Shown here: positions 57,057-64,000 of the stretch, one piece after another | Layout: each line of letters starts with the position of its first letter | Numbering within the stretch: position 1 is the stretch's first letter | Assembly: GCA_934663595.1 (NCBI GenBank) | Contig: CAKUKM010000012.1 | Span: forward strand, 1 to 64,000 | Source: an uncultured Clostridia bacterium | GTDB lineage: Bacteria > Bacillota > Clostridia > Christensenellales > Aristaeellaceae | Reading direction: 5' to 3' | Length of the DNA: 64,000 nucleotides | Made by a program: the position numbers and the translations under genes | The notes under the pieces: model-generated | The model's database searches: none | Told to the model about the DNA's origin: nothing | Seen by the model: only the letters and a program-made list of their open reading frames with translations

Positions 57057-57427
57057 AAAATGTGCTTTGCGACTACTGCGGAAAACCCACGCGCTTCGTA
57101 GACGACAGCATTGTCTACGGACGCAGCTTCGGAATGATCTACTATTGCCGTGAATGCCGCGCGTGGGTCGGCGTTCATCGTGGTACCGATTAGCCGCTCG
57201 GCCGTCTGGCTGATGCTGAGCTACGGAAGTACAAGAAAGCCGCTCACGCTGCTTTCGACCCGATCTGGCGGCGAACTCAAATGACACGCAAGGCCGCTTA
57301 CAAGTGGCTGGCAGCACAGCTCGGGATTCCCGAGCAAGAAACGCACATCGGTATGTTCGATGTAGATCAATGCAAGCAGGCCATAGCAGTCTGCAAGAAA
57401 AGAATGGAGGGTTTCTATCATGAGTAA
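57053..57427 (+). pseudogene. DUF3268 zinc-finger gene interrupted by an in-frame TAG
   Basis: The first 46 codons give MKNVLCDYCGKPTRFVDDSI ... GVHRGTD and stop at TAG 57191-57193. The same frame continues without interruption as PLGRLADAELRKYKKAAHAA ... ETHIGMFDVDQCKQAI to TAA at 57425-57427, which is the expected remainder of a DUF3268 protein. One base change (from AAG, CAG or GAG) would explain it. Could be a fresh nonsense mutation, amber suppression or a sequencing error. The 3' end overlaps the next start. Confidence 0.8.
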
Positions 57428-57671
57428 GAAAAAAGGCTTTAAGGGACGTTGCAACGCGCGAGAGAGGCATTCCAGTTCCAAGACTAACATTGCTGCGCTT
57501 GAAATTCACGCGATTGAGGATGCTGTCGTGGTTCCTCGCATCGAATACGACGCGCTGCAGTACGAACTGGCACGCACTGAGATCGCTCGACGCATGCTGC
57601 TGGAGGAGAACGACGTTTACATGAACACCACGGCCATCAGGCAGGTGCTGGACGTGCCCGTAAAGGAGTGA
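57420..57671 (+). CDS. Small phage protein of unknown function
   Basis: 83 residues with a basic N-terminus (MSKKKGFKGRCNARERHSSS) and helical C-terminus (EYDALQYELARTEIARRMLLE). Not recognised. GGAGGG precedes the start. Directly upstream of ssb. Confidence 0.6.
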   Translation: MSKKKGFKGRCNARERHSSSKTNIAALEIHAIEDAVVVPRIEYDALQYELARTEIARRMLLEENDVYMNTTAIRQVLDVPVKE

Positions 57672-57677
57672 TGACCT

Positions 57678-58169
57678 ATCAACAGCTGTGTCCTTGTCGG
57701 CAACCTTGCCGCTGATCCGGAACATCGGACTACACAAAGCGGCATCAGCTGTACGACCTTCAGGGTCGCAGTTCAGCGCCGCTTTGCCAATCAGCAGGGC
57801 GTGCGCGAAGCTGATTTTATCAACTGCGTAGCCTGGCGCAGTACCGCCGATTTTGTCCATAAGTACTTCATCAAGGGCAACAAAATCGGTCTACGTGGTT
57901 CGCTGCAAACCAGAAGCTATGACGCTCAGGACGGCAGTAAGCGCTATGTGACGGAGGTGATCGCAGACGAGGTTGAATTCGTAACATCGAAGTCTGATGG
58001 GCAAAACTCTGGTCAGTATTCCGGCAGCGCACCGGCTCCGGTCTACGGACAGCAGGGATATTCCCAGCAACCGGTTTACGGACAGCCTGCACCCCAGCAG
58101 CGCACGGAACAGATGCGGATGGATACCGGCGGCTTCACGGAAGTGGACGACGATGAACTGCCGTTCTAA
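57678..58169 (+). CDS. ssb: Single-stranded DNA-binding protein, apparent ATC start
   Basis: 163 residues if started at ATC 57678-57680: NSCVLVGNLAADPEHRTTQS (OB-fold beta-1), TFRVAVQRRF, FINCVAWRSTADFV, a Gln/Gly/Pro-rich linker and the acidic tip DDDELPF. An in-frame TGA lies just upstream and the first canonical start is GTG 57801, which would delete a third of the OB fold. AAAGGAG is 9 nt before the ATC. An out-of-frame ATG at 57671 raises a frameshift as alternative. Confidence 0.85.
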   Translation: MNSCVLVGNLAADPEHRTTQSGISCTTFRVAVQRRFANQQGVREADFINCVAWRSTADFVHKYFIKGNKIGLRGSLQTRSYDAQDGSKRYVTEVIADEVEFVTSKSDGQNSGQYSGSAPAPVYGQQGYSQQPVYGQPAPQQRTEQMRMDTGGFTEVDDDELPF

Positions 58170-58181
58170 CGAGGTATGCAT

Positions 58182-59036
58182 ATGGCAACAGGAAAGCGTT
58201 ACTACTGGATTAAGCTCAGGGAATCCTTCATGACCTCGGATACAGTGGATTTCCTTATGAGCCAGAAGGATGGTGCCAACTACGTTGTCCTGTATCAAAT
58301 GCTCTGTCTCAAGACTATCAACACGGGTGGACGTCTCTCGCGAACCATCGGCGAGATCGTCATTCCCTACGACGTGGAGAAGATTCAACGGGATTGCAAG
58401 TGGTTCTCCGCCGACACCATCCGTGTTGCCTTGAATCTCTACAAACGCTTCGGATTGATTTACGAGGATGTGGATGGAACGCTGGTGTTGGTTGAGCACA
58501 ATACCATGGTTGGCAGCGAAACCGACTGGGCAATGCAGAAACGTGCGCAGAAAGATTCTCAGCTTCTTCCACCTCCCGATAGTGGAAACCAAGTGGAAAG
58601 TGGTGTGGAAAATTTCCACACAGATATTAGAGATAAAGATATTAGATATCAGAGTTCAGATACAAGAGTACAGAAACAAGAGAAAGAGGACGATGTAGTA
58701 TGCGCGGAGCCGCCCGATTCCGGGCGCTCCACGCCACCTCCCGAACCTACGCCAACCCCCAGCGAATTCAACATTCCGCTGAATGATGGCTCTTGCTATA
58801 ACGTTCCGATGGAAAACATCGAGGTTTACAAGAAGCTCTATCCGAAGGTGGACGTGGAACAGGCTTTGCGAAACATGATCGGCTGGTCAATGTCGGCTGG
58901 GGCAAATCGAAAGACCAGGCGTGGAATCAAGCGATTCATCACCAACTGGCTTTCAAGCGATCAGGACAGGGGCAGAGCACGAAAGCCCGCTGAAACGCAG
59001 AAGCCGGTTTACGCCGATGAAGATGATTTTTACTGA
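58182..59036 (+). CDS. Phage replisome organiser
   Basis: 284 residues. The N-terminal domain KRYYWIKLRESFMTSDTVDFL ... YVVLYQMLCLKTINTGG ... IPYDVEKIQRDCKWF matches the phage replisome organiser N-terminal family (winged helix, origin binding). A disordered linker with repeated PPDSG/PTPTP follows, then a C-terminal helical part (QALRNMIGWSMSAGANRKTRRGIKRFITNWL) resembling the DnaD/DnaB-type end. ATG at 58182, six nt after GAGGT. The phage origin may lie within this gene. Confidence 0.85.
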   Translation: MATGKRYYWIKLRESFMTSDTVDFLMSQKDGANYVVLYQMLCLKTINTGGRLSRTIGEIVIPYDVEKIQRDCKWFSADTIRVALNLYKRFGLIYEDVDGTLVLVEHNTMVGSETDWAMQKRAQKDSQLLPPPDSGNQVESGVENFHTDIRDKDIRYQSSDTRVQKQEKEDDVVCAEPPDSGRSTPPPEPTPTPSEFNIPLNDGSCYNVPMENIEVYKKLYPKVDVEQALRNMIGWSMSAGANRKTRRGIKRFITNWLSSDQDRGRARKPAETQKPVYADEDDFY

Positions 59037-59047
59037 GGAGGTGTCGT

Positions 59048-59890
59048 ATGCAGTCAATCGGCGATCTTGCCGTGAGCGCCATGGCGCAGCTCGGTTCTGA
59101 ATCACACATTCCTGCCGAACCGGGAGATACCACCGGCGAGGACGGAATGCTGCACTGCGGCGTATGTGGCCAGAAGAAAGAGTTCAGGCTCCCATTCAAC
59201 GGACACTACGTTCCGAGTATGTGCCAGTGCCGCAGGGATGAACTGGCTCGTGAAGAGGCTGAGAAGCAGCGGCAGCAGGAATTACAGCGTGTCCGTGAGC
59301 TGGCCAGCTATTCTCTGGTGGATGAACGATTTCACGAATCCACATTTGACCATTTCATTGCTTCAGCGCCCGAAGATCAGCGCGTGTTGCGCATCTGCAG
59401 GAATTACGTGGAGCATTTTGACGAGATGCTGGCAAGGAACGCAGGACTGATCTTCTATGGTTCACCAGGAACAGGCAAGACGTTTGCTGCAAGCTGCATC
59501 GCCAATGCGCTGATGGCACAGCGCGTGCCTGTACTGGTAACCAGCATCGTGCGGCTGACGGCAAATATGTTCGGCGATGATCTTGCTGAACTGCTCAATC
59601 AAATGAATACCGCACGACTGCTGGTGTTGGATGATTTCGGTGCCGAACGCAATACCGAATTCAAGGCGGAGCAGATCTTCACAGTGATCGATTCCCGATA
59701 CGCTGCGAAGAAACCCATGATCATCACGACCAACTTGATGGATTTCAAGACGGAAACTGATGTCCGGCGAAAGCGTGTGTACGATCGCATCTTCGAGGTT
59801 TGTACGCCGATCAAGATGGACGGCGAATCCAAGCGTCGTGCTGAAGGACGAAAGATGCGCGATTCAATTCGCGCTATGCTTGAAGGATAA
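59048..59890 (+). CDS. dnaC: DnaC/IstB-like helicase-loader ATPase
   Basis: 280 residues. N-terminal Cys motif (CGVCGQKKEF ... MCQC), then an AAA+ domain: Walker A FYGSPGTGKTFAA, Walker B LLVLDDFGAER, sensor I ITTNLMDF and Arg finger RRKRVYDRIFE. Loads the replicative helicase onto origin DNA opened by the organiser encoded immediately upstream. AGGAGGTG precedes the start. Confidence 0.92.
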   Translation: MQSIGDLAVSAMAQLGSESHIPAEPGDTTGEDGMLHCGVCGQKKEFRLPFNGHYVPSMCQCRRDELAREEAEKQRQQELQRVRELASYSLVDERFHESTFDHFIASAPEDQRVLRICRNYVEHFDEMLARNAGLIFYGSPGTGKTFAASCIANALMAQRVPVLVTSIVRLTANMFGDDLAELLNQMNTARLLVLDDFGAERNTEFKAEQIFTVIDSRYAAKKPMIITTNLMDFKTETDVRRKRVYDRIFEVCTPIKMDGESKRRAEGRKMRDSIRAMLEG

Positions 59891-59919
59891 CCAAATGATT
59901 CACAAGGAGGATATGACCC

Positions 59920-60363
59920 ATGATGTATATCGACCCGAAAAAAAGACTCGATCTCTCCAGTGCGCACTTCGACGAAATGCGCCATGATCTCGATCGGTAC
60001 ATCACCAAGATGCTGCCGATCATGGAGGCGAAAAACACCCAGGCGGGTACTATTTCCCTGAAGATCGACTTTTCCATCCTTGAGGACAAGGTGAAGTGCG
60101 AGAACTCGCCCACCGGCGAACGCGAGGCGCTCATTCCGACCATCAACTACAAGATTGCAATGACATTGCAGAGCAAGGCTGAGAACAAGGGCTATGTCGT
60201 GAGCGGTGGGCATGAAGTTGTGCAGGAAGGCAGCGACTATTACATCGTCACCAAGGAAGAGGCCGGCGGTCAGCTCAATATGTTCAACGGCTATGACGAG
60301 ACGCTTGAAGAAAGCGAAGGTTCCAGTTCTCATTTGGATGGCTTTGAGGAGGATGAGCAATGA
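59920..60363 (+). CDS. Phage protein of unknown function
   Basis: 147 residues, mixed alpha/beta with an acidic C-terminus (ETLEESEGSSSHLDGFEEDE) and a GGQLNMFNGYDE motif that resembles sliding-clamp- or replisome-binding peptides (QxxLF-like; speculative). GGAGGA precedes the start. The stop overlaps the next start. Confidence 0.65.
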   Translation: MMYIDPKKRLDLSSAHFDEMRHDLDRYITKMLPIMEAKNTQAGTISLKIDFSILEDKVKCENSPTGEREALIPTINYKIAMTLQSKAENKGYVVSGGHEVVQEGSDYYIVTKEEAGGQLNMFNGYDETLEESEGSSSHLDGFEEDEQ

Positions 60364-60623
60364 CGCGAGCGGGAAAATGGGATTTCGCAAAGCATGAGTA
60401 TCGGCCCTACGAAATCCCCGACGGCTGGTATTGCCCGCTCGTGCTGTACGATATGGGAACCATCGTCAACTGCGCATCTTGCGGCAAAGATCTGCCATTC
60501 GGCGATACCTACACAAGCCGCCAAATCCATAATCCGTTCGGCTTTGGATACATGGTGTGCGAAGCCTGTATGACAAAAGAACGTATGGACGAAAGCAAAG
60601 CGCAAAAGGAGAATGCGACATGA
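60360..60623 (+). CDS. Small Cys-containing phage protein
   Basis: 87 residues. Cys pairs NCASCGKD and VCEACMTK predict a treble-clef or zinc-knuckle fold. ATGA overlaps on both sides. Function unknown. Confidence 0.65.
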   Translation: MTRAGKWDFAKHEYRPYEIPDGWYCPLVLYDMGTIVNCASCGKDLPFGDTYTSRQIHNPFGFGYMVCEACMTKERMDESKAQKENAT

Positions 60624-60835
60624 GAATCAAGGAAATTATTTGCCAGAACCGACGTGATTTCAAGGCTGTGTTCGAATGCGAGCACTGCGGATATACCGCC
60701 AAAGGTTGGGGCTACGACGACGCGAATTTTCACCGGAACGTGATTCCTGCAATGAAGTGTCCCAAGTGCGGAAAGGTTGCCGATGAAAACTATCGAGCGC
60801 TATCAACAAAATACCCCGAGGGGATGGAGGTATAA
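60620..60835 (+). CDS. Small zinc-ribbon phage protein
   Basis: 71 residues. Cys pairs FECEHCGYTAKG and KCPKCGKVADEN form a probable zinc ribbon; HRNVIPAMKCP is typical of small phage zinc proteins. Starts within the previous stop (ATGA). Confidence 0.65.
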   Translation: MRIKEIICQNRRDFKAVFECEHCGYTAKGWGYDDANFHRNVIPAMKCPKCGKVADENYRALSTKYPEGMEV

Positions 60836-60838
60836 CGA

Positions 60839-62179
60839 ATGATCACAATGATACCCTGCTCCAAACTGGAGCCGCACCCGGACAATCCACGGAAAGAGCT
60901 GGGCGACCTGAGCGAACTGACCGCTTCGATCCGAAAACAGGGATTGCTCCAGAACCTGACCGTGGTTCCCTCTCCCGATTCGCCGGACAAGTATCGCATC
61001 GTCATCGGTCACCGTCGCTTCAGCGCTTCGGGCATTGCAGGACTCGACGAGCTGCCCTGCATCATCGATACGAAAATGACCTATCCGGAACAGATCGCCG
61101 TAATGATGTCCGAGAACATCCAGCGCAACGACCTGACCATCACGGAAAGGGTCGGCGGTGTTCAGATGATGATGGATCTCGGCATGAACGTCGGCGAAAT
61201 ATCCGGAAATACCGGCATCAGCGATACCACGATTCGCCGCTATGCGAAGCTTGCCAAGCTCAATAAAGGCGGCATGGCGCAGGCAGAACAGCGCGGCGCA
61301 ACGCTGATGCAGTTCGCAGAGATTACCGAGATCGAGGATGACGCGCTGCGTCAGGAAGCACTTGAAAAAGTCGGAACCGACGAATACCGAAGCGTAATGT
61401 ACAGGGTTCGGGCATGGCGTGACCGCAAAGCCCGTTTGCCGCACATGGTTGAAAAGCTGAATGCTTTCGCCGCTGAAATCAAGAAAGCGGACTATTCCAG
61501 GTACAGTTGGAACCAAAACTTTTATTACTGTGATTCCAATGTGCTGACCAAGATCGACGAAATAAAGCGCAGGAAAGGTACGGCATACGCTTACATCATC
61601 AAGGAAAGCAATGTCGAGCTGTACGAAGAACGATCGAAGCACGATGACGCCAAAGAGCAGACCAAGCGTGAAGCGCAGGAGCGTATGAAAGCCCGCGCCA
61701 ATCATGAGCGCGAGATCGCTGCTGCGTTCAAGCAAATGCGCAGCGAGTTCATGAAAGGCCTGTCGCTCAAGGGGCATGAAGCCGATGCGCTGCGTTTTGT
61801 ACTCTGGGACCTGACCCGCAGGGAATACCAGTACTGCCCAACGACACACGGATGCTTTGCCGAGGTTTTCCTTCACAGCGAGCCGAAGGAAGGCGGAACC
61901 GGAAGCATCCAGATCGACAACGACGCAATCTTCCAGTTTCCCGAAAAGCGGTTGCTGTTGGGCGCGATTCTGGCGGCGTATGACCGGATCGACGTTGGCG
62001 ATATGAGCATGCTGGATCGCTACAGCGGCAAGCCCAAAGAGAACACCGCGACGATTCGCGATCTGTACGACCACATGGAATGCATGGGCTACAACGTCAG
62101 CCAGGAAGAACGCGACTGGCTGGATGGAAGCCACGAGTGCTTTACCTTCCCGCACGACGAAAAGGAGAACACCAAATGA
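60839..62179 (+). CDS. ParB/Spo0J-like nuclease-fold protein
   Basis: 446 residues. ParB N-domain: IPCSKLEPHPDNPRKELGDLSELTASIRKQGLLQNL and the YRIVIGHRRFSASGIAGL box, then SENIQRNDLTITERVGGVQMMMDLG and an HTH (EISGNTGISDTTIRRYAKLA). A long coiled coil (YEERSKHDDAKEQTKREAQERMKARANHE) and a C-terminal unknown domain follow. No ParA partner nearby, so partition is less likely than a gene-regulatory or replication role, common for phage ParB-like proteins. GGAGGT precedes the start. Confidence 0.85.
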   Translation: MITMIPCSKLEPHPDNPRKELGDLSELTASIRKQGLLQNLTVVPSPDSPDKYRIVIGHRRFSASGIAGLDELPCIIDTKMTYPEQIAVMMSENIQRNDLTITERVGGVQMMMDLGMNVGEISGNTGISDTTIRRYAKLAKLNKGGMAQAEQRGATLMQFAEITEIEDDALRQEALEKVGTDEYRSVMYRVRAWRDRKARLPHMVEKLNAFAAEIKKADYSRYSWNQNFYYCDSNVLTKIDEIKRRKGTAYAYIIKESNVELYEERSKHDDAKEQTKREAQERMKARANHEREIAAAFKQMRSEFMKGLSLKGHEADALRFVLWDLTRREYQYCPTTHGCFAEVFLHSEPKEGGTGSIQIDNDAIFQFPEKRLLLGAILAAYDRIDVGDMSMLDRYSGKPKENTATIRDLYDHMECMGYNVSQEERDWLDGSHECFTFPHDEKENTK

Positions 62180-62616
62180 AATTTACAGTGCCGGGCGAAC
62201 CCTGTGGAAAGGCTCGCCCGCGGGTGGTACGCAACGGGAACGTTTCCCGCACGTACACCCCGGAGAAAACCGTGAACTACGAAAATCTGGTGAAGCTGGA
62301 ATTTCAGCGCCAGTGCAATGATGTCTATATCGGCGATGGCGGCATTCGCATGTACATCACCGCCAGATTTTCCGTTCCCAGCTCCGCCAGCAAACGCAAG
62401 ATGACCGCCATGCTGGACGGTGCAATTCGTCCCACCAGGAAGCCTGACTGCGATAACATCGCGAAAATCATCTGCGATGCTCTCAACGGCGTCGCTTACA
62501 GGGACGATGCGCAAATCGTATCCATCACAGTTGAAAAGCAATATGCCGCCATACCTGGCGTTGAGATCCGTATTGAGGAGGTACTGCATGAAAGCCTATG
62601 TAATCCGGAGCGCTGA
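62176..62616 (+). CDS. rusA: RusA-family Holliday junction resolvase
   Basis: 146 residues. Starts MKFTVPGEPCGKARPRV, the RusA opening. Catalytic acidic residues lie in RPTRKPDCDNIAKIICDALNG and YRDDAQI. Cuts four-way junctions and branched phage DNA. Starts within the previous stop (ATGA). Confidence 0.93.
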   Translation: MKFTVPGEPCGKARPRVVRNGNVSRTYTPEKTVNYENLVKLEFQRQCNDVYIGDGGIRMYITARFSVPSSASKRKMTAMLDGAIRPTRKPDCDNIAKIICDALNGVAYRDDAQIVSITVEKQYAAIPGVEIRIEEVLHESLCNPER

Positions 62617-62863
62617 CAAACTCAAGGAAGTCGTGCCGCTGATGAAGTGGCAGAAAGAAAAAGATAAGGTCGCCGCTTTCGCAAGAGTGTGGAGCGCGAC
62701 TGAATGCAAGGAACCCGAAAAGGCGAAGAATCTGTCCGCCCGCATCGAGATCGGCAGGAGCGCTCAGGTGTTTAAGGTGATCGGCACCGCAGTTTCCCTT
62801 CTGGGAACCATGAACCTCTCTATGGCGCGGGCGTTTGTCGCAGATATGGAGGCTGTAAAGTGA
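62588..62863 (+). CDS. Small phage protein of unknown function
   Basis: 91 residues (MKAYVIRSADKLKEVVPLMK, KAKNLSARIEIGRSAQVFKVIG), not recognised. GAGGAGGT precedes the start; overlaps rusA by 29 nt and the thyX start by 4 nt. Confidence 0.65.
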   Translation: MKAYVIRSADKLKEVVPLMKWQKEKDKVAAFARVWSATECKEPEKAKNLSARIEIGRSAQVFKVIGTAVSLLGTMNLSMARAFVADMEAVK

Positions 62864-63801
62864 AGATCATACGAGCGTCGTTCCAGATCGAGGAACGAAA
62901 TGAACTGCGCGGCGGCATTGAGAACATCGAACGCGCAGGCCGCACCTGCTATAAAAGCGACGGCAAATCCACTGAGAACAGCGCCGACGGATTCGTGCGA
63001 GGTCTGATCAAACGAAAGCATCTGTCCGTGCTGGAACATGGCGATATGATCTTTGAGATCAGCGACCGCCACCTCTACGAGAACGTGGCTGAAGGGCTTC
63101 AGATTCTCCGCGACAGCGGCAAACAGCCGCCCACGCTGGAAATGAGCAATGTCGGTCAGCGGTATATCGTATCCGGGAACATCCGCGCGTGGCTGGAGCT
63201 TTTCGGGTACGGTTCTCTCGCAGGGCGATATTTCATCGGGCATTTCGACCCCGTATTCATTCGGGACATGGGATTCATCGACGAGGACGCGGAACCGGAT
63301 TCACGGGTACGACAGATCCATTACGCCGATCTCCGTGTTCCATCGGAAAAACTGGCACATCTGCGACAAACGGTTCGATTCACCGTAGATCGCGGCGTGT
63401 CGCATGAGTTTGTCCGCCATCGGAAGATGAGCTTCTGTCAGGAGAGCACGAGGTACTGCAATTACGCAGACGAACGATTTGATCGCGAGATCACGGTCAT
63501 ACGTCCCTGCTACCTGGATGAGGACACGGAGGGCTGCGCGCTCTGGAAGCGGCAATGTATGAGTGCAGAGACTGCTTACTTTGCGCTGCTGAATTTCGGT
63601 CTGCTTCCACAGGAGGCGCGCGCTGTACTACCCACCAGCACCAAGACGGAGCTGGTCATGACCGGCAATCTTCGTGCATGGCAGCACTTCTTTAATCTTC
63701 GCGCCAAGCGGCTCACGGGCGCTGCGCATCCGCAGGCAGAGGAAGTGGCGGTTCCGCTGCACGAACTGTTCAAAGCGTTATACCCGAACACAATCATCTG
63801 A
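62860..63801 (+). CDS. thyX: FAD-dependent thymidylate synthase
   Basis: 313 residues. Converts dUMP to dTMP using methylene-THF, NADPH and FAD. The defining RHRx7S motif is exact: Arg186-His187-Arg188 ... Ser196, in RHRKMSFCQESTR. C-terminal LPTSTKTELVMTGNLRAWQHFFNLR is also conserved. GTG start overlapping the previous stop. Gives the phage its own dTMP supply for replication. Confidence 0.95.
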   Translation: MKIIRASFQIEERNELRGGIENIERAGRTCYKSDGKSTENSADGFVRGLIKRKHLSVLEHGDMIFEISDRHLYENVAEGLQILRDSGKQPPTLEMSNVGQRYIVSGNIRAWLELFGYGSLAGRYFIGHFDPVFIRDMGFIDEDAEPDSRVRQIHYADLRVPSEKLAHLRQTVRFTVDRGVSHEFVRHRKMSFCQESTRYCNYADERFDREITVIRPCYLDEDTEGCALWKRQCMSAETAYFALLNFGLLPQEARAVLPTSTKTELVMTGNLRAWQHFFNLRAKRLTGAAHPQAEEVAVPLHELFKALYPNTII

Positions 63802-63830
63802 CGGTTGATTTTGATTATTGCATGGGCTGT

Positions 63831-63854
63831 GCGGGAAGACGTTGATCTTCCCGC
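63831..63854 (+). other. Hairpin between thyX and next gene
   Basis: Perfect GCGGGAAGA-cgttga-TCTTCCCGC stem without a T run; perhaps mRNA processing or partial termination. Confidence 0.5.
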
Positions 63855-63877
63855 CAGATAAAGGAGCAAGGGACAAA

Positions 63878-64000
63878 ATGAGCATATTTGGTGGAATCAT
63901 TCTGTTCGTATCCGGCGTAGCCATCGGCGGCAGCGCCGTGGCATACAACTACCACTCCATTTGCCGGGCAACTACCGGCCTGCACAAAGAGAACGAGCGG
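63878..64000 (+). CDS. Small membrane-anchored phage protein, cut by window edge
   Basis: First 41 codons only: MSIFGGIILFVSGVAIGGSA then AYNYHSICRATTGLHKENER. One N-terminal membrane segment. AAGGAG precedes the ATG by about 11 nt (with a closer GGGA). Function cannot be told from the fragment. Confidence 0.6.
   Translation, partial: MSIFGGIILFVSGVAIGGSAVAYNYHSICRATTGLHKENER

Larger units (their letters stand above)
50215..64000. mobile_element. Left arm of a prophage integrated by a serine recombinase
   Basis: Contiguous phage-type order: integrase, accessory gene, repressor and cro with divergent promoters, then rightward early genes for recombination, replication and nucleotide metabolism. 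Most are packed with ATGA overlaps. Late structural and lysis genes and the right end are beyond the window. Confidence 0.88.

Noticed and set aside
57191..57193. The in-frame TAG as evidence of genome-wide amber recoding in the phage.
   Set aside because: TAG at 54697-54699 is used as a normal stop immediately before the next gene, and most phage genes end in TGA or TAA. Full recoding is not supported; local read-through remains open.
57671..57715. ATG at 57671 as the ssb start.
   Set aside because: It is in the wrong frame, meets a stop after 14 codons, and is only 2-3 nt from the RBS.

Overview
The window looks like part of a chromosome from a moderately GC-rich Firmicute, most likely an uncultured anaerobic gut or rumen clostridium. 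The signs are strong AGGAGG-type ribosome-binding sites, sigma-A promoters with 17-bp spacers, a MerR/PadR/AraC regulator repertoire, a phospho-linked carbohydrate metabolism gene set, a ferredoxin-domain aldo/keto reductase and a clostridial-type temperate phage. The order is not certain from sequence alone. No rRNA, tRNA or CRISPR array was seen.

Left and middle (1-40 kb) is ordinary chromosome. It begins in the end of an IS200/IS605 element that abuts a GH3 beta-glucosidase. Next come a small nucleotidyltransferase/membrane-protein operon, aminopeptidase C, an AraC regulator divergent from galE, a complete livJHMGF branched-chain amino acid ABC operon, an S9 peptidase with a nicotinamidase-like hydrolase, several regulator/target pairs (MerR-GyrI, PadR-DUF4097, MerR-aldo/keto reductase), an envelope block (PAP2 phosphatase, small membrane proteins, phosphodiester glycosidase; divergent two-component system with a GT2-GtrA glycosyltransferase), glycogen phosphorylase with a GH13 enzyme, a MazG-like protein, cysK-cysE, a short UvrA paralogue, an SGNH hydrolase, and a MarR-controlled heterodimeric ABC exporter.

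Two intergenic repeat families stand out. One is a terminator-like element found after pepC and after the SGNH gene, where it has expanded into four 62-bp tandem units. The other is a 53-bp terminator-containing direct repeat at 40.04 and 50.16 kb. Between the two 53-bp copies lies an accessory block of about 10 kb: an HTH protein of unknown type followed by three secreted or surface proteins, one of 1729 residues.

From about 50.2 kb to the right edge is the left arm of a prophage. It holds a large serine recombinase whose frame runs through the presumed attachment junction, a strong candidate small RNA, a DUF3800 gene, a repressor/cro switch with TGTCCA-N6-TGGACA operators, and an early module for recombination and replication (AAA/Sak4-like ATPase, PD-(D/E)XK nuclease, NinB-like protein, SSB, replisome organiser, DnaC-like loader, ParB-like protein, RusA, ThyX). 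Three prophage genes have expression oddities: the recombinase and SSB have no canonical start codon and both appear to begin at ATC, and a DUF3268 gene carries one in-frame amber codon. Structural genes and the right attachment site lie outside the window.
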